Assembly: GCA_038562555.1 (NCBI GenBank)
Contig: JBCFBK010000004.1
Location: 134,552 to 198,551 of the forward strand
Length of the DNA stretch: 64,000 nucleotides
Origin: JBCFBK01 sp038562555
GTDB taxonomy: Bacteria > Bacteroidota > Bacteroidia > Bacteroidales > Prolixibacteraceae
Direction of reading: 5' to 3'
Shown here in pieces: positions 26,201 to 35,731 of the stretch. A program made the position numbers and the translations under genes. The notes beneath the pieces were generated by a model that saw nothing but the letters and a program-made list of their open reading frames with translations, was not told where the DNA came from and ran no database searches. Every line of letters starts with the position of its first letter. Position 1 is the first letter of the stretch.

Positions 26201-26619
26201 ATGTTGATGGAGTCGGAAAGTGGGACAGATATCTTCAATCAGCCGTATTTTCTTTAAATCATACTGTTGGTGGATATTTATGGCCTAAAGAATATTTAAA
26301 GCAATGGAGAGAAGACAATCCCGGTACAACAATCCCCAAAGTTTATTCCAACAATACAAAGAATAATGTGACGTCTGATTTCTTTCTTTACAAGGCGGAT
26401 TATTTCAAAATACGGTCTATCCAGTTAGGATATAGCCTTCCGGCATCGTTGTTGCGTTCAGTTAAAATTGAAAAAGTAAGATTTTTCGTAAACCTTGAAA
26501 ATTATTTCACCTTTACCGATTGGCCTGCAATGGATCCGGAAACAACCCCTTCGACTTACGACGATGTAACCTATCCGTTGCATAAAACAGCAAGCGTAGG
26601 GCTTAACATTAGTTTTTAA
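23236..26619 (+). CDS. SusC-type TonB-dependent transporter with STN domain
   Basis: This 1127-residue protein has a signal segment about residues 20-44 (ends VSAQ), an STN domain about 47-118 (LDLKMKDASLAKILDAIEGQ...), a carboxypeptidase-like domain about 134-205 (VSGKVTDDSGAPLPGVTVVI) and IGIEEVVAVGYGVQKK before the plug. KDAASAAIYGARASNGVILITTKTG is the canonical plug end. The STN domain implies it once signalled to a FecR, yet only a FecR stump remains upstream. The start at 23236 has the same AAATTTATGAAAAAA context as the other STN-type SusCs. SusD follows 16 bp downstream. Confidence 0.96.
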   Translation: MKKNLYRSGGGMPTLRKLTLIMKLNFFFMLVAVLQVSASQVSAQKTHLDLKMKDASLAKILDAIEGQSEVYFFYDKSRINENQKIDIDFRDLTVEEALDHLKDVLPITYEIVGKNIIIKPLSGTHHGLVGQPHAVSGKVTDDSGAPLPGVTVVIRGTTMGTITGADGKYSLSNVTSNATLVFSFVGMKTQEIPVAGKTGINVTMLEDAIGIEEVVAVGYGVQKKVNLTGAVSSVNFEKDVLTSRSVTNISSAMAGMTSGVRTRQENGLPSDDNEASINIRGVGSLNLSSDPLVLVDGQVASFNSVSPNDVASVSVLKDAASAAIYGARASNGVILITTKTGNNTGGKITFNYSSYIGKKSPTLLTDIVSNTADHMTLINWAQINSGINDVYSQEQIDEWREGSKTDPLKYPNTNWWDALIKDNVVMNHNLSARGGNEKINFYTSFDYYDDDGMIPNTAFRKLNFRNNLTYQVNKWLKLGNNLSILSMKSDPANIDNIFQWFRATSPGAVAKSPDGRYGAPQTPKLETGTNNPLMSAEAATGEIKNNQVQGKILVLITPVKGLSVTASYFANLIQQFSWRGNEIYDLWNFQTDQIANVNTNSKNLTNTYSKNIREVVDLYADYGRTIGSHDFKVLLGYNQESYFTRSFSGTRQDILSYDTPVLDAASGEITNLSGSNNDYSIRSFFGRLNYSYDGKYLFEANMRYDGSSRFAPSERWGVFPSVSVGWIISEEKFFTPIKNSVNSMKLRASYGVLGNNGIGNYEWQNFYQSANYVLGETVSPGLAYNQFGNSIITWETTNVLNIGADISLFNGLNLDINYYNKLTDNILARLSIPGSNGGITAPRVNAAKVRNSGFELEARYRKNIGKVDFNAGVNFGYNKNKIEKYQGDYIHVQNSNIGNSWTEGHPIGIWWVREVDHIVQQQEEIDALVADGYTFAPGTPGPGDFLYKNNDNDKAIDDGDRVLKGHPIPLFTYGGNIGVSYRGIDFNVYVDGVGKWDRYLQSAVFSLNHTVGGYLWPKEYLKQWREDNPGTTIPKVYSNNTKNNVTSDFFLYKADYFKIRSIQLGYSLPASLLRSVKIEKVRFFVNLENYFTFTDWPAMDPETTPSTYDDVTYPLHKTASVGLNISF

Positions 26620-26635
26620 TGAAATTATAAAAGAA

Positions 26636-28291
26636 ATGGCTATGAAAAAGAAAATAAGTGTCTTATATATCCTGATTATAATATTAACCTTTGGCTGCGA
26701 TGACGGTTTTTTGGATACTGCCCCATATAATGGCCTTTCCAACGCTGTTATTTTTAACAACGACGAAAACGCCACAATGGCTATGAATGGTGTATATAAT
26801 GCAATGGCTCAGAATGCATTTTATGATTGGTTTTTAATATTGACCAATATTGGTCCGGATGGTTTTTCATGGGGGAGAGCTCCCTGGGGATATAACCTGG
26901 TCACGGGAACCGGAACCTCCCGCGATAACCCTATTACCCAACTCTATATAAATCTCCATAAACCTATTGTTTATGCAAATGATGTGATAGCCGGATTAGA
27001 TGGAAATGAAAAAGTTTCGGAAACATTAAGAAACCGGCTTATTGGTGAAGCAAAATTTGTAAGAGGTTTGTGTTATTTTTATTTATATAATATTTATGGA
27101 GGCGTTGTACTCATTGATAAGCCTACTCCGGTATCCGAAACCTATTTACCCAAAAGTACCGTGGAGGAGGTGAAGCAGCTGGTTATTGCCGACTTTACTG
27201 ACGCCATAGACAGGCTTCCTGTTACTTATGAAACTTCTGAGCTTGGGCGGCCAACAAAGGGGTCTGCGATTGCCATGTTAGGCAAGGTATACCTGTATAA
27301 TGAACAATGGTCTGATGCGGCGGAACAGCTCAAAAAACTATTGAGTACGCCCTATTCTTATGACCTGACAGATAATTTCGGCGATAGTTTTTATTGGCAA
27401 ACACAAAATAATAAAGAGTCTGTCTTTGAAATACAATACACCATGGAAACCGATTTAGGCAGCAATTTCGAACAACGGTATGGCAATCGTTCGGGAGGAA
27501 AACAGGGAGAAGACTATTGCGAAGCTTCCGTAACTGCCCTTTCTGTATTTACCAATTCGGACGGCACCCCGATAGATTTGACCACCATCCCGCAGCAAGA
27601 GGATTACGCTAATGAAAAAGCATTCGGAACAGCTTTAACAAATTGGTATCAGACTACACTTGCCAATGCCGATGTAAGGTTGCACCAAAGTATTATTTTG
27701 CCCGGTTCTACATTTTATGGGAAAGGGAACAAAGATTATAAAATATATTGGCCTTATGCACCGTATGTAAATGCAACCCCTCCGGCTCTACGGACTACCT
27801 GGACTACAGCTGCGTTAATGCCGATCAGGAAGTTTCTGACATTAGGTGACGAAAATATATTAAACGCAAAAACATGTCCCACTAATTTTCCGATAGTAAG
27901 GTTTGCCGATGTTTTATTGATGTATGCCGAAGCCGAGAATGAAGCTAATGGCCCAAGTGATGCTGTATATAATGCAGTCAACAGGGTCAGGAAAAGAGCA
28001 GGCGTGGTAGATTTTTCATCCGGACTGTCAAAGGATCAAATGCGGCGGGAGATATGGTTGGAACGTTACCGTGAGCTAATGTTTGAAACCCATTTATATT
28101 TTGATGTAAAAAGGTGGAAAGTAGCGCATACCACTGATCCGATATTCGGACTGAACAGAGATGAACTCGATTTCAGGTTAAAAAAGTTATTTACCAGAAT
28201 ATTTAATAAAGACAAGGATTATTTATTACCTATTCCAGGTAGTGAGATTGATCTAAATCCCTTGTTGGAGCAGAATCCCGGTTGGAATTAA
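26636..28291 (+). CDS. SusD/RagB-type glycan-binding lipoprotein
   Basis: This 551-residue protein has a lipobox LTFGC with cysteine 21, then DDGFLDTAPYNGLS. SusD landmarks are FVRGLCYFYLYNIYGGVVLIDKP near residues 141-163, RFADVLLMYAEAENEANGP and LERYRELMFETHLYFDVKRWK near the end, closing on PIPGSEIDLNPLLEQNPGW. Two in-frame ATGs (26636, 26642) are possible; the second gives a more usual MKKK start. It pairs with the SusC at 23236. A strong terminator follows at 28304, so the enzyme genes from 28473 need another promoter or read-through. Confidence 0.95.
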   Translation: MAMKKKISVLYILIIILTFGCDDGFLDTAPYNGLSNAVIFNNDENATMAMNGVYNAMAQNAFYDWFLILTNIGPDGFSWGRAPWGYNLVTGTGTSRDNPITQLYINLHKPIVYANDVIAGLDGNEKVSETLRNRLIGEAKFVRGLCYFYLYNIYGGVVLIDKPTPVSETYLPKSTVEEVKQLVIADFTDAIDRLPVTYETSELGRPTKGSAIAMLGKVYLYNEQWSDAAEQLKKLLSTPYSYDLTDNFGDSFYWQTQNNKESVFEIQYTMETDLGSNFEQRYGNRSGGKQGEDYCEASVTALSVFTNSDGTPIDLTTIPQQEDYANEKAFGTALTNWYQTTLANADVRLHQSIILPGSTFYGKGNKDYKIYWPYAPYVNATPPALRTTWTTAALMPIRKFLTLGDENILNAKTCPTNFPIVRFADVLLMYAEAENEANGPSDAVYNAVNRVRKRAGVVDFSSGLSKDQMRREIWLERYRELMFETHLYFDVKRWKVAHTTDPIFGLNRDELDFRLKKLFTRIFNKDKDYLLPIPGSEIDLNPLLEQNPGWN

Positions 28292-28303
28292 ACTTTTAGT
28301 TCT

Positions 28304-28343
28304 TATGTATGAGGCTATATGCAAATAGTCTCATACATATTTT
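28304..28343 (+). terminator. Intrinsic terminator after SusD
   Basis: TATGTATGAG (28304-28313) and CTCATACATA (28330-28339) are perfect 10 bp arms. The stem continues with a G-T pair and CTAT/ATAG to a 6 nt loop, about 15 bp in all, and is followed by TTTT. It lies 13 bp past the SusD stop. It should separate the SusC/SusD transcript from the enzyme run. Confidence 0.75.
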
Positions 28344-28472
28344 GCATTGTTAACGGATAGGCGACGGAATGTTATTATATTGAATAGTATTCAGACGCCG
28401 GAAAGCTTATAGAATAACTGTTACGCTATTTATCTTCAATCTTAAGGTATTAAATTTCCAATTTTATTGATA

Positions 28473-31397
28473 ATGAGGATTTTCGCTAATAAGATATCCC
28501 GGATAGTTGTGTTGTTATTTTTACTTTTTTACAGTAAAAGCGGTTTTGCACAAAGAGGAGATGTTCAATCTTCAGATAATGATCCGGTAAATGGGACTGC
28601 AGGTTTAAATCAAAAGAAAATAGTCCCTTCCATGGCCACCTGGCATATGGATTCTGCTCTTATTGACCTGGCTGCGACCTATTCTCCTTTTAAGGTATTG
28701 GTTAATTTGAGAAGCCTTGGCCGCGACAGGGATCTGATGAATAATGAGGTGCATGATCAAATTAAAAAGCGGGGCGAATACGCGAAAGAGAGAGGTATCT
28801 CGCTGGTTGCCGATCTGGATATACGGTTGGCGCTTCCGACATTCGAAGCCCGGTTCCCCGGTGAACTTCAGCAGATGCTGGTGGTAAAAGAAATTGTTTT
28901 GAAAGGAAACGACACCGTCAGGGTTTCATTTGCCAGCCGGAACCTTCAGGACCACTATCAGAGGTCATACCCTGTACGGGACGGTTCTTTTGTGAAGGCT
29001 TTTAAGTATAACTTAACCTCTCAGGGTTTGGTGGATCCGGTTTCTTTAAAAGAAATTACTGATGAATGTATCGTAAGTTCAGCCACAAAAGATTCCGTAC
29101 AATTGAAAGTACCCAACAATGTGGTAAATTCTTCATCCCACATCTTCGTCATGGTATCTTTTACGTACTTATATCCGGATGTGTTTGCACCACATTTGAT
29201 CGGATTTCGGGATGAGCTCATACGAAAATATGCCGATGCCGGTTTAGCAGGAGCGCATGACGATGAGTGGGGGTTTCCCAATGCCATTTCTGAAGAGTCT
29301 GTGCAAAATGAATACTGGTACACTACGTATCGTGCAAAGGCATATGCCGAAAACACGGGCGGACGGGATCTTCTGAATGATATCCTGCTTATGCATAAGG
29401 GAATAGCAGGAAAGGAAACGGAACGCATACGGGCAATCAACTATTTCCAGCAAATGGCCAGGGAACGGAATGTTGAGCTGGAAGAAAACTTCTACAGGAT
29501 GGTCAAAGAGATTTGCGGGCCCGATGGAATAGTGGCCGTTCACCCCACATGGTTTCCCTACCCGGAACGCCGCGAGTTTAAAAAGAACGGGCTCGACTGG
29601 TGGGCTGTAAAGCGCGACTGGGCGCAAACAGATGAAGTTGTTCCTTTTGGCATAAGAACAGCACTGGCAAAAAAATGGGACAGCCCGGTTTGGTACAATA
29701 TGTTTTACCGGTACGGATTGCCCCAGGGAAGCGAAAATGCAGACGACTATGAAGATGAACTGTGGAGTGCCGCCCTGGCCGGGGGAAGAGTCAATAATCT
29801 GCCGCATATCGGCGTCAATGCAATTTTGGGAAGCGATTTTATTCGGGCAGAAACACGCGTCCGCCTGCTGAACCACATCAATCCGACACCTTTGAACTGT
29901 CCTGTTGCTGTTGTGTTCGGACACGCATCTGCCATGAACTGGGTCGGTCCTGCCTTTGAAGATGTGGGTATGAATTTGGCTGACAGCTTGTGGCGTATGG
30001 GCATCCCAACCGATTTGATTCCATCCAGCGAGATTGAAAACAACAGTTTACAGGTAGATCAGGACGGGTATATCCGTTATGGCAGGCAACGCTATGCTGC
30101 CGTTGTTTTATACAATCCGGAATTTGAAAATCGTTCAACAGCCACGTTCTTCAACAGGGCGGCAAAAGGGAAAACCCGCCTGTACCGCGTAGGCGGCTGG
30201 ACAATGGATTTCAATGGCAACAGGCTCGACGGGATCAGCTTACTGCCAAAGCCATTGCAGGCAGAAAGCAGCATTGAATCCATAATGACGGAAATACCCC
30301 GGTTGCTGGAAGACGAAAATATTCCGTCGCAGACACCTGCAACCCGTTTTGTAGAGGGCTTCGGACATGGTTCTTATGCCCCGCCCACAACCGGGTTCAG
30401 TTATTTGCTGGACGGCACACTGGTACAGGTTACTGCGACCCGGGACAGTGCGGGCGATACGCTACGCTCAAAAATGAAAACAGGCAAATATGATGTAGAA
30501 GTCGATGCAATAGGTGTCGCCGCAGTCAGGCTCGACCGGAAAGGGAATCTGGAAGCATTGGCTGCCGGTGGGTTAAAGTCATTGGAAACCGCCAGGTTCA
30601 AACTTTTCCTGGATGAACGTGTTGATCTGGCGCTGTGGAAAAATGAGGAAGGGGCATGGGAAGGACTGATCCAGGGATGGACTGGCGATATCCCTGCATC
30701 GTTACGGGCAATCACTTCGAAATGGCAACGTCTTGACCTTCCGGTTCCTTATCCTCGGGTTTCTCAACCGGCCTTAAAAAATGCGCTTCTTGTTGAAGGC
30801 AAGAGCATGTTCGGTTCGGAAGAATTGCTTACCGATATTGACGGGAATACGTATCTCACCCTAAAAGCCGGTAACCAGACATGGATGGCAGAGAACCTCC
30901 GGACAAGCAGGTTTAATGACGGTGAACCTATTACCTCGCCCGGCGGAAATAAATCTAACTGGAATAGTAACAGGTCGGGAGCTTACGCCTGGTATGAAAA
31001 TGATTCGGCAAAATATGAGGAACTACATGGTAAACTCTATAACTGGCATGCTGTCCAAACCAACAAGTTATGTCCGGCAGGCTGGCGGGTACCAAATGTC
31101 CAGGAATGGACGGATTTAATTAATTATCTGGATAGCGCTTTTGTTAAAAATGACAGCCCGGCAGTTACGAATCGGTCTCCTGGTGTTAAAGGTTTCAATC
31201 CCTTACCCGGTGGGTACAGATCCCCTTACGGAACTTATTTTGGCTTGGGAAGAAATGGCTTCTGGTGGTCGTCGTCGGGAACCCGGAACAGAGTAGTCTG
31301 GGATCAGAAAACAAAATATATTTACATCATAAACGACAGGGAACAGCCTGCTAATCAAGGGATATGTATTCGATGCATAAAGGAAATGGGAAAATGA
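28473..31397 (+). CDS. Secreted glycosidase-like TIM-barrel protein fused to C-terminal FISUMP domain
   Basis: The start is the ATG at 28473; a TTG two codons earlier is less likely. The protein has 974 residues with a signal peptide ending SGFAQ. Residues about 45-480 look like a GH TIM barrel (VPSMATWHMDSALIDLAATY, GISLVADLDIRLALP, AGAHDDEWGF with Glu 265 as a candidate acid, VWYNMFYRYGLPQGS). About 480-560 resembles the trimerisation-type domain of GH42-like enzymes (CPVAVVFGHASAMNW). From about 786 the protein is a FISUMP (Fibrobacter major paralogous) domain: IDGNTYLTLKAGNQTWMAENL, LYNWHAV, CPAGWRVPN, GFWWSSS, GICIRCIKE. I cannot assign a known GH family. The sulfatase gene overlaps its stop by 4 bp. 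Confidence 0.75.
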   Translation: MRIFANKISRIVVLLFLLFYSKSGFAQRGDVQSSDNDPVNGTAGLNQKKIVPSMATWHMDSALIDLAATYSPFKVLVNLRSLGRDRDLMNNEVHDQIKKRGEYAKERGISLVADLDIRLALPTFEARFPGELQQMLVVKEIVLKGNDTVRVSFASRNLQDHYQRSYPVRDGSFVKAFKYNLTSQGLVDPVSLKEITDECIVSSATKDSVQLKVPNNVVNSSSHIFVMVSFTYLYPDVFAPHLIGFRDELIRKYADAGLAGAHDDEWGFPNAISEESVQNEYWYTTYRAKAYAENTGGRDLLNDILLMHKGIAGKETERIRAINYFQQMARERNVELEENFYRMVKEICGPDGIVAVHPTWFPYPERREFKKNGLDWWAVKRDWAQTDEVVPFGIRTALAKKWDSPVWYNMFYRYGLPQGSENADDYEDELWSAALAGGRVNNLPHIGVNAILGSDFIRAETRVRLLNHINPTPLNCPVAVVFGHASAMNWVGPAFEDVGMNLADSLWRMGIPTDLIPSSEIENNSLQVDQDGYIRYGRQRYAAVVLYNPEFENRSTATFFNRAAKGKTRLYRVGGWTMDFNGNRLDGISLLPKPLQAESSIESIMTEIPRLLEDENIPSQTPATRFVEGFGHGSYAPPTTGFSYLLDGTLVQVTATRDSAGDTLRSKMKTGKYDVEVDAIGVAAVRLDRKGNLEALAAGGLKSLETARFKLFLDERVDLALWKNEEGAWEGLIQGWTGDIPASLRAITSKWQRLDLPVPYPRVSQPALKNALLVEGKSMFGSEELLTDIDGNTYLTLKAGNQTWMAENLRTSRFNDGEPITSPGGNKSNWNSNRSGAYAWYENDSAKYEELHGKLYNWHAVQTNKLCPAGWRVPNVQEWTDLINYLDSAFVKNDSPAVTNRSPGVKGFNPLPGGYRSPYGTYFGLGRNGFWWSSSGTRNRVVWDQKTKYIYIINDREQPANQGICIRCIKEMGK

Positions 31398-32806
31398 AAT
31401 ATTACATTAGTATAATTATACTTGCGTTGTTCCTCTCTTGTAGGAAGTCTTCAAAACAAGCTGACAGGCTCAACTTTTTATTCATTATAGTTGATGACCT
31501 CCGTCCTCAATTTGGAGCATATGGACATCCGGATATAAGATCGCCGAATATTGACAGGCTGGCTGCTAATGGCTTGCTGTTTAACCATGCCTATTGCAAT
31601 ATACCGGTTTGTGGCGCTTCCCGTGCAAGTATTCTTACCGGATTAAGACCTCTTTGGCCGGTTCTTTTTACAAGTTTCAATACCCGCGTTGATAAAGATT
31701 GTCCTGATGTTATTACTTTCCCGGAACTTTTCCGCAATTATGGTTATACAACCATCTCAAACGGGAAAGTTTTTCATCATAATAATGATTGTGAAAAAGT
31801 GTGGTCGGAGTCTCCCTGGCGACCATATCAACTTACTGCAAAGATCGAGTCAGTCAATAGTCAGTGGGTTGACCCGTCGTCACGAAAATATGTAAATAAA
31901 GAGTCAGGTTCCGGCCCCTATTTCGAATGTGCCGATGTGCCTGACTCAGCCTATTTCGACGGGCAGGTAGCTGCAAAGACTGTAAAAGACCTGAAGAGAT
32001 TGGCGAAAGCCGATAACCCGTTTTTCCTTGCCGTTGGTTTTATCAGACCTCATTTGCCATTCAACGCTCCTAAGAAATACTATGACCTTTATGATCAGGT
32101 TAAAATTGCTGACAATCGTTTCACTCCCATCGGCTTACCTAAGGAGTGCAGTGGTTCCAAAGAAATTCTAACTTATTCAAAAATAGGCCAGTACAATAGT
32201 GATGGCTTCCACCTTGAAGCAAAAAGGGCTTATTATGCCTGCGTTAGTTATGTTGATGCTCAAATAGGTAAAGTACTGGATGCGTTGGAAGAAACAGGAA
32301 GGGCAGATCAAACAGTGGTCGTATTGATTGGTGACCATGGCTGGCACCTGGGGGAACATAATTTCTGGGGAAAACACAATGTATTGGAAAATGTACTGCG
32401 CATACCAATGATCATCAGGATTCCAGGCATGACGCCAAAGCCAATTGACAGGGTAGTTGAATTTGTGGATATGTATCCCACTCTATGTGCAGTCGCAAAT
32501 ATCGAATTCCCCGAACACTTACAGGGGAAAAATATGCTTCCGATGGTTGCAGAAGAAGATCCGGAATGGAAAGATGTGGCTTTTGCAGAATGGAAGGGGG
32601 CGCGTAATATAACTACAAACCGGTATTCTTATACCGAATGGAATAGAAAAGAAAGCGGGAGAGTTCATATGCTTTTCGACCATAAGACAGACCCGGAAGA
32701 AAATGAGAATATTGTTGACCGTGCAGAATACAAGGAAGTTGTAGATTCTCTCAGGAGAAAATTAAATAATTTGTACACAGATATGAACGAAAAAAATAAA
32801 AGATAA
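31394..32806 (+). CDS. Cys-type sulfatase lipoprotein (iduronate-2-sulfatase-like)
   Basis: I choose ATG 31394, which overlaps the previous stop as ATGA and gives a lipoprotein signal MKYYISIIILALFLSC with cysteine 16; an upstream in-frame ATG at 31364 would lie inside the previous gene. It has 470 residues. LNFLFIIVDDLRPQFGAYG, CGASR (Cys 73 to Arg 77, the C-x-A-x-R form of the formylglycine motif), HHNN near the active site and GDHGWHLGEHNFWGKHNVLE match iduronate-2-sulfatase-like members. It differs clearly from the sulfatase at 21396, which suggests two distinct sulfate positions on the substrate. The GH106-like gene starts on the last base of its stop. Confidence 0.93.
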   Translation: MKYYISIIILALFLSCRKSSKQADRLNFLFIIVDDLRPQFGAYGHPDIRSPNIDRLAANGLLFNHAYCNIPVCGASRASILTGLRPLWPVLFTSFNTRVDKDCPDVITFPELFRNYGYTTISNGKVFHHNNDCEKVWSESPWRPYQLTAKIESVNSQWVDPSSRKYVNKESGSGPYFECADVPDSAYFDGQVAAKTVKDLKRLAKADNPFFLAVGFIRPHLPFNAPKKYYDLYDQVKIADNRFTPIGLPKECSGSKEILTYSKIGQYNSDGFHLEAKRAYYACVSYVDAQIGKVLDALEETGRADQTVVVLIGDHGWHLGEHNFWGKHNVLENVLRIPMIIRIPGMTPKPIDRVVEFVDMYPTLCAVANIEFPEHLQGKNMLPMVAEEDPEWKDVAFAEWKGARNITTNRYSYTEWNRKESGRVHMLFDHKTDPEENENIVDRAEYKEVVDSLRRKLNNLYTDMNEKNKR

Positions 32807-35685
32807 TGAAAATCAGATTTCGGACACTGGTATTTGCTCTGTTATCATTGTTTAATATTTGCAAAGGAATCTTAAGGTCAGCCATCTTTGGCGGTCTTTT
32901 CACATTATCAATGGCACAGGAAGCTGTTTCCCAAAATAAGCCTAATATCGGAAAAGACGAGTTGTTTAGAGGATTTGTCACTCCTCCTGAACAAGCCCGG
33001 CCGTTTGTCCGTTGGTGGTGGAACGGGAACCGAATCACTTCCGGTGAGATCAAACGGGAACTGGATATCTTGGCTGCTGCCGGGATAGGAGGAATAGAGA
33101 TCAACCCCATTGCCATGCCCGAGGAAGCAGTTGATACCGGAACCAAACCGGTGGAGTGGCTCAGTAAAGAATGGAACCGGTTATTGGCACTGACTGCCCG
33201 GGAGGCAAAGCAGCGGGGAATGATCACCGATCTGCTTGTCGGCTCGGGCTGGCCTTTCGGGGGAGAGTTCCTGAAGGAAGATGAAACCATTCAACGGGTA
33301 ATCACCCATAAGATCCGGTATCCCGCAGGGACCACTGTCACAGAGAGTGGCGAAAGTTTGTACCAAAAGGCCATGGCCGCGCAGAGCCGGCAACAGGAAC
33401 CGGCTAAAAGTTACGAGGTCTTTTTTGTCAAACTGGTCCCGGTATCAGCTTCCGGCACATCAGGCATCCTTGACCTTACCGACCGATTTAAAGCGGATAA
33501 TCAGCTGACCTGTCAAATGCCGTCAGGGGATTACGAACTGGTTTACGGGATCCTCCAGCATGGCCACCGGCAGGTGATGCATGGTGCCCCGGGGGCTGCC
33601 GGACCCGTGATGGATCATTACGACAAAACAACCACGGTTGCCTATCTTAACCGGTTAAAGAAGATCAGCGAAGATACCGGTATTCCGCTGAATGAACTCC
33701 TCAGGTCCCTGTTTTGCGACAGCATCGAGCTCGCAGGCTCCAACTGGACCGACGGATTTGGCGATATTTTCCATCAAACTTACCATTATAAGCTGGAGCC
33801 CTATTTCCCTTTTGTTTTTTATGACCCCTATACCGGCTATCCTGAAGAAAATTATAGTGCCGGGTTCTCCGATGAACTGAAGCGGGTGAGGTATGATTAC
33901 AACAAGCTGCTGGTAAAGGTTTTCAGGGACAACTTCATCCGGGTTTTCCAAGACTTTTGCACGGATAATAACGTAAAATGTCGCTACCAAGCTTACGGGA
34001 CCCCTTTCCTGATGGGGATGACGGAAGGGAACATGATCCCTGATATTCCGGAAGGCAACAACTGGATCTATTCGTCTGACATGAATGCCGGTGAATGGAA
34101 CTGGAACCAAACCCATGGTTATATGATCTGGAATCTTTACGCTGCTTCAGGCGGTCACCTGACCGGCAGACCGGTGATCAGTTGTGAATCGATGACCAAT
34201 ACGCGCGGTGTATTTCAAACCTCTTTGGAAGAAATTAAACAGCATGACGATCTGAATTTCATTTCCGGGATCAACCATACCATTTTACACGGGTTTAACT
34301 ACTCACCCCCCGAAGCAGGTTTTCCCGGGTGGATCAGGTATGGAAGTTACTTCAGTGAGCATAATACCTGGTGGCCTTACTTTTCAAAATGGGTGGATTA
34401 CAATGCCCGGCTTTCCTGTGTGCTCCAGCAATCCCAACCGGTAAAAAACATCGCCGTTTTAATCCCTGAAGGGGATCTTTGGTCCCAAAAAGGTTTGTCC
34501 AGGGTTCCGTTTCACACTGGACCCTGGTATTGCCACAGGCTGTGGGAACCGTTGAGCCAGGCAGGCAGTTCCTGCGACTATATCAGCGAAAAAATCATAC
34601 AGGAGGGAAATAAAAACAAGGCCACCCTGAATTACGGACCAATGTCATACCAGGCTGTTATCCTGTGCAGTATACAGTCGATCGAACCGGAAACGGCACT
34701 GGCGTTAAAGGAATTTGTGAAAAACGGAGGTAGGTTAATTGTCCTGGATGACATTCCCTGCCGGTCTGTTTCGATGCAGAACGCTGCTGTAAACGACCGC
34801 GTTGTGCAGAATAGTTTTACGGAAATAACGCAGTATTATCCGGACAGGATATTCCAATTGAACAGCCCGCAGTCGGAAGGGGAACTACTTTCCTGGACAA
34901 TGGATCTGCTCAAGCGGATAAACATTAAAACAGATGTTGCCATTGAAAAACCTGATAAAAATATCTTCCAGATCAGGCAGGTTCTGGGTAAAAAGGATAT
35001 CTATTTTTTCACCAATTCAAACCGGGCAAAATCGGTTTTATTGAACACCCGGTTTCCCACGGGTAAGAAAACGCCCTGGATCTGGAATCCGGAAGACGGC
35101 ACCAGGACGGTATTCCCCTTTGGTAAAGGTGAAAATGAACTGACGATAGAACTCCAGCCTTTACAGTCTCTGCTACTGGTATTTGATCCGGATTTGAACG
35201 GGGAACCGGATAAAAGCGTAAAAGATCAGACTGGCAACAAGACAATAACACTGGAAGGTCCCTGGAAGGTAAGCTTCGATCATTTGGACGGCAGTCGTTT
35301 CGGGCGGAACTTTGAAAAACTGGTTGACTTTGGGATTTCAGAAGACCCCCAGCTAAATACCTTCGCCGGAACGGTAACCTACACAACCACCTTTACTCTG
35401 GATGGCATTGGTGACTGGCTCGAACTGGGCAAGGTGAACAAAGGCATAACAGAGATCTATTTGAACGGAAACAAACTGGGAACAAACTGGTACGGCAAGC
35501 TGCAATTCCCGCTTAACGATGTGCTGCTAAATGGTGAAAACCGCCTGGAAATCAAATACACCACTGTACTAGGCAATTATGTCAGGAGCCTGAAAAGTAA
35601 CCCCACGGCGACCAAGTGGACGCAAGGTTTTACAAACGTACCAATGGGACTGGAAGGAAATGTCAATATTGTTATAAAACAATAA
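32806..35685 (+). CDS. GH106-like glycosidase (alpha-L-rhamnosidase type)
   Basis: This 959-residue protein has a long signal region ending near SMAQEAVSQ (residue 42). RPFVRWWWNGNRITSGEIKRELDILAAAGIGGIEINP at about 64-100 is the characteristic start of GH106 barrels. SIELAGSNWTDGF, the long barrel with CESMTNTRGV, and the C-terminal GH2-type sugar-binding domain (EGPWKVSFDHLDGSRFG, YLNGNKLGTNWYGKLQFPLN) follow as in GH106. Characterised members release alpha-L-rhamnose. It overlaps the sulfatase stop by one base, so desulfation and rhamnose removal are probably linked. Family membership is well supported; the sugar is inferred from the family. Confidence 0.88.
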   Translation: MKIRFRTLVFALLSLFNICKGILRSAIFGGLFTLSMAQEAVSQNKPNIGKDELFRGFVTPPEQARPFVRWWWNGNRITSGEIKRELDILAAAGIGGIEINPIAMPEEAVDTGTKPVEWLSKEWNRLLALTAREAKQRGMITDLLVGSGWPFGGEFLKEDETIQRVITHKIRYPAGTTVTESGESLYQKAMAAQSRQQEPAKSYEVFFVKLVPVSASGTSGILDLTDRFKADNQLTCQMPSGDYELVYGILQHGHRQVMHGAPGAAGPVMDHYDKTTTVAYLNRLKKISEDTGIPLNELLRSLFCDSIELAGSNWTDGFGDIFHQTYHYKLEPYFPFVFYDPYTGYPEENYSAGFSDELKRVRYDYNKLLVKVFRDNFIRVFQDFCTDNNVKCRYQAYGTPFLMGMTEGNMIPDIPEGNNWIYSSDMNAGEWNWNQTHGYMIWNLYAASGGHLTGRPVISCESMTNTRGVFQTSLEEIKQHDDLNFISGINHTILHGFNYSPPEAGFPGWIRYGSYFSEHNTWWPYFSKWVDYNARLSCVLQQSQPVKNIAVLIPEGDLWSQKGLSRVPFHTGPWYCHRLWEPLSQAGSSCDYISEKIIQEGNKNKATLNYGPMSYQAVILCSIQSIEPETALALKEFVKNGGRLIVLDDIPCRSVSMQNAAVNDRVVQNSFTEITQYYPDRIFQLNSPQSEGELLSWTMDLLKRINIKTDVAIEKPDKNIFQIRQVLGKKDIYFFTNSNRAKSVLLNTRFPTGKKTPWIWNPEDGTRTVFPFGKGENELTIELQPLQSLLLVFDPDLNGEPDKSVKDQTGNKTITLEGPWKVSFDHLDGSRFGRNFEKLVDFGISEDPQLNTFAGTVTYTTTFTLDGIGDWLELGKVNKGITEIYLNGNKLGTNWYGKLQFPLNDVLLNGENRLEIKYTTVLGNYVRSLKSNPTATKWTQGFTNVPMGLEGNVNIVIKQ

Positions 35686-35731
35686 GTCTGAAGCATATCA
35701 GATGTGAAATGAATTAATCAAACTTTTCTAA

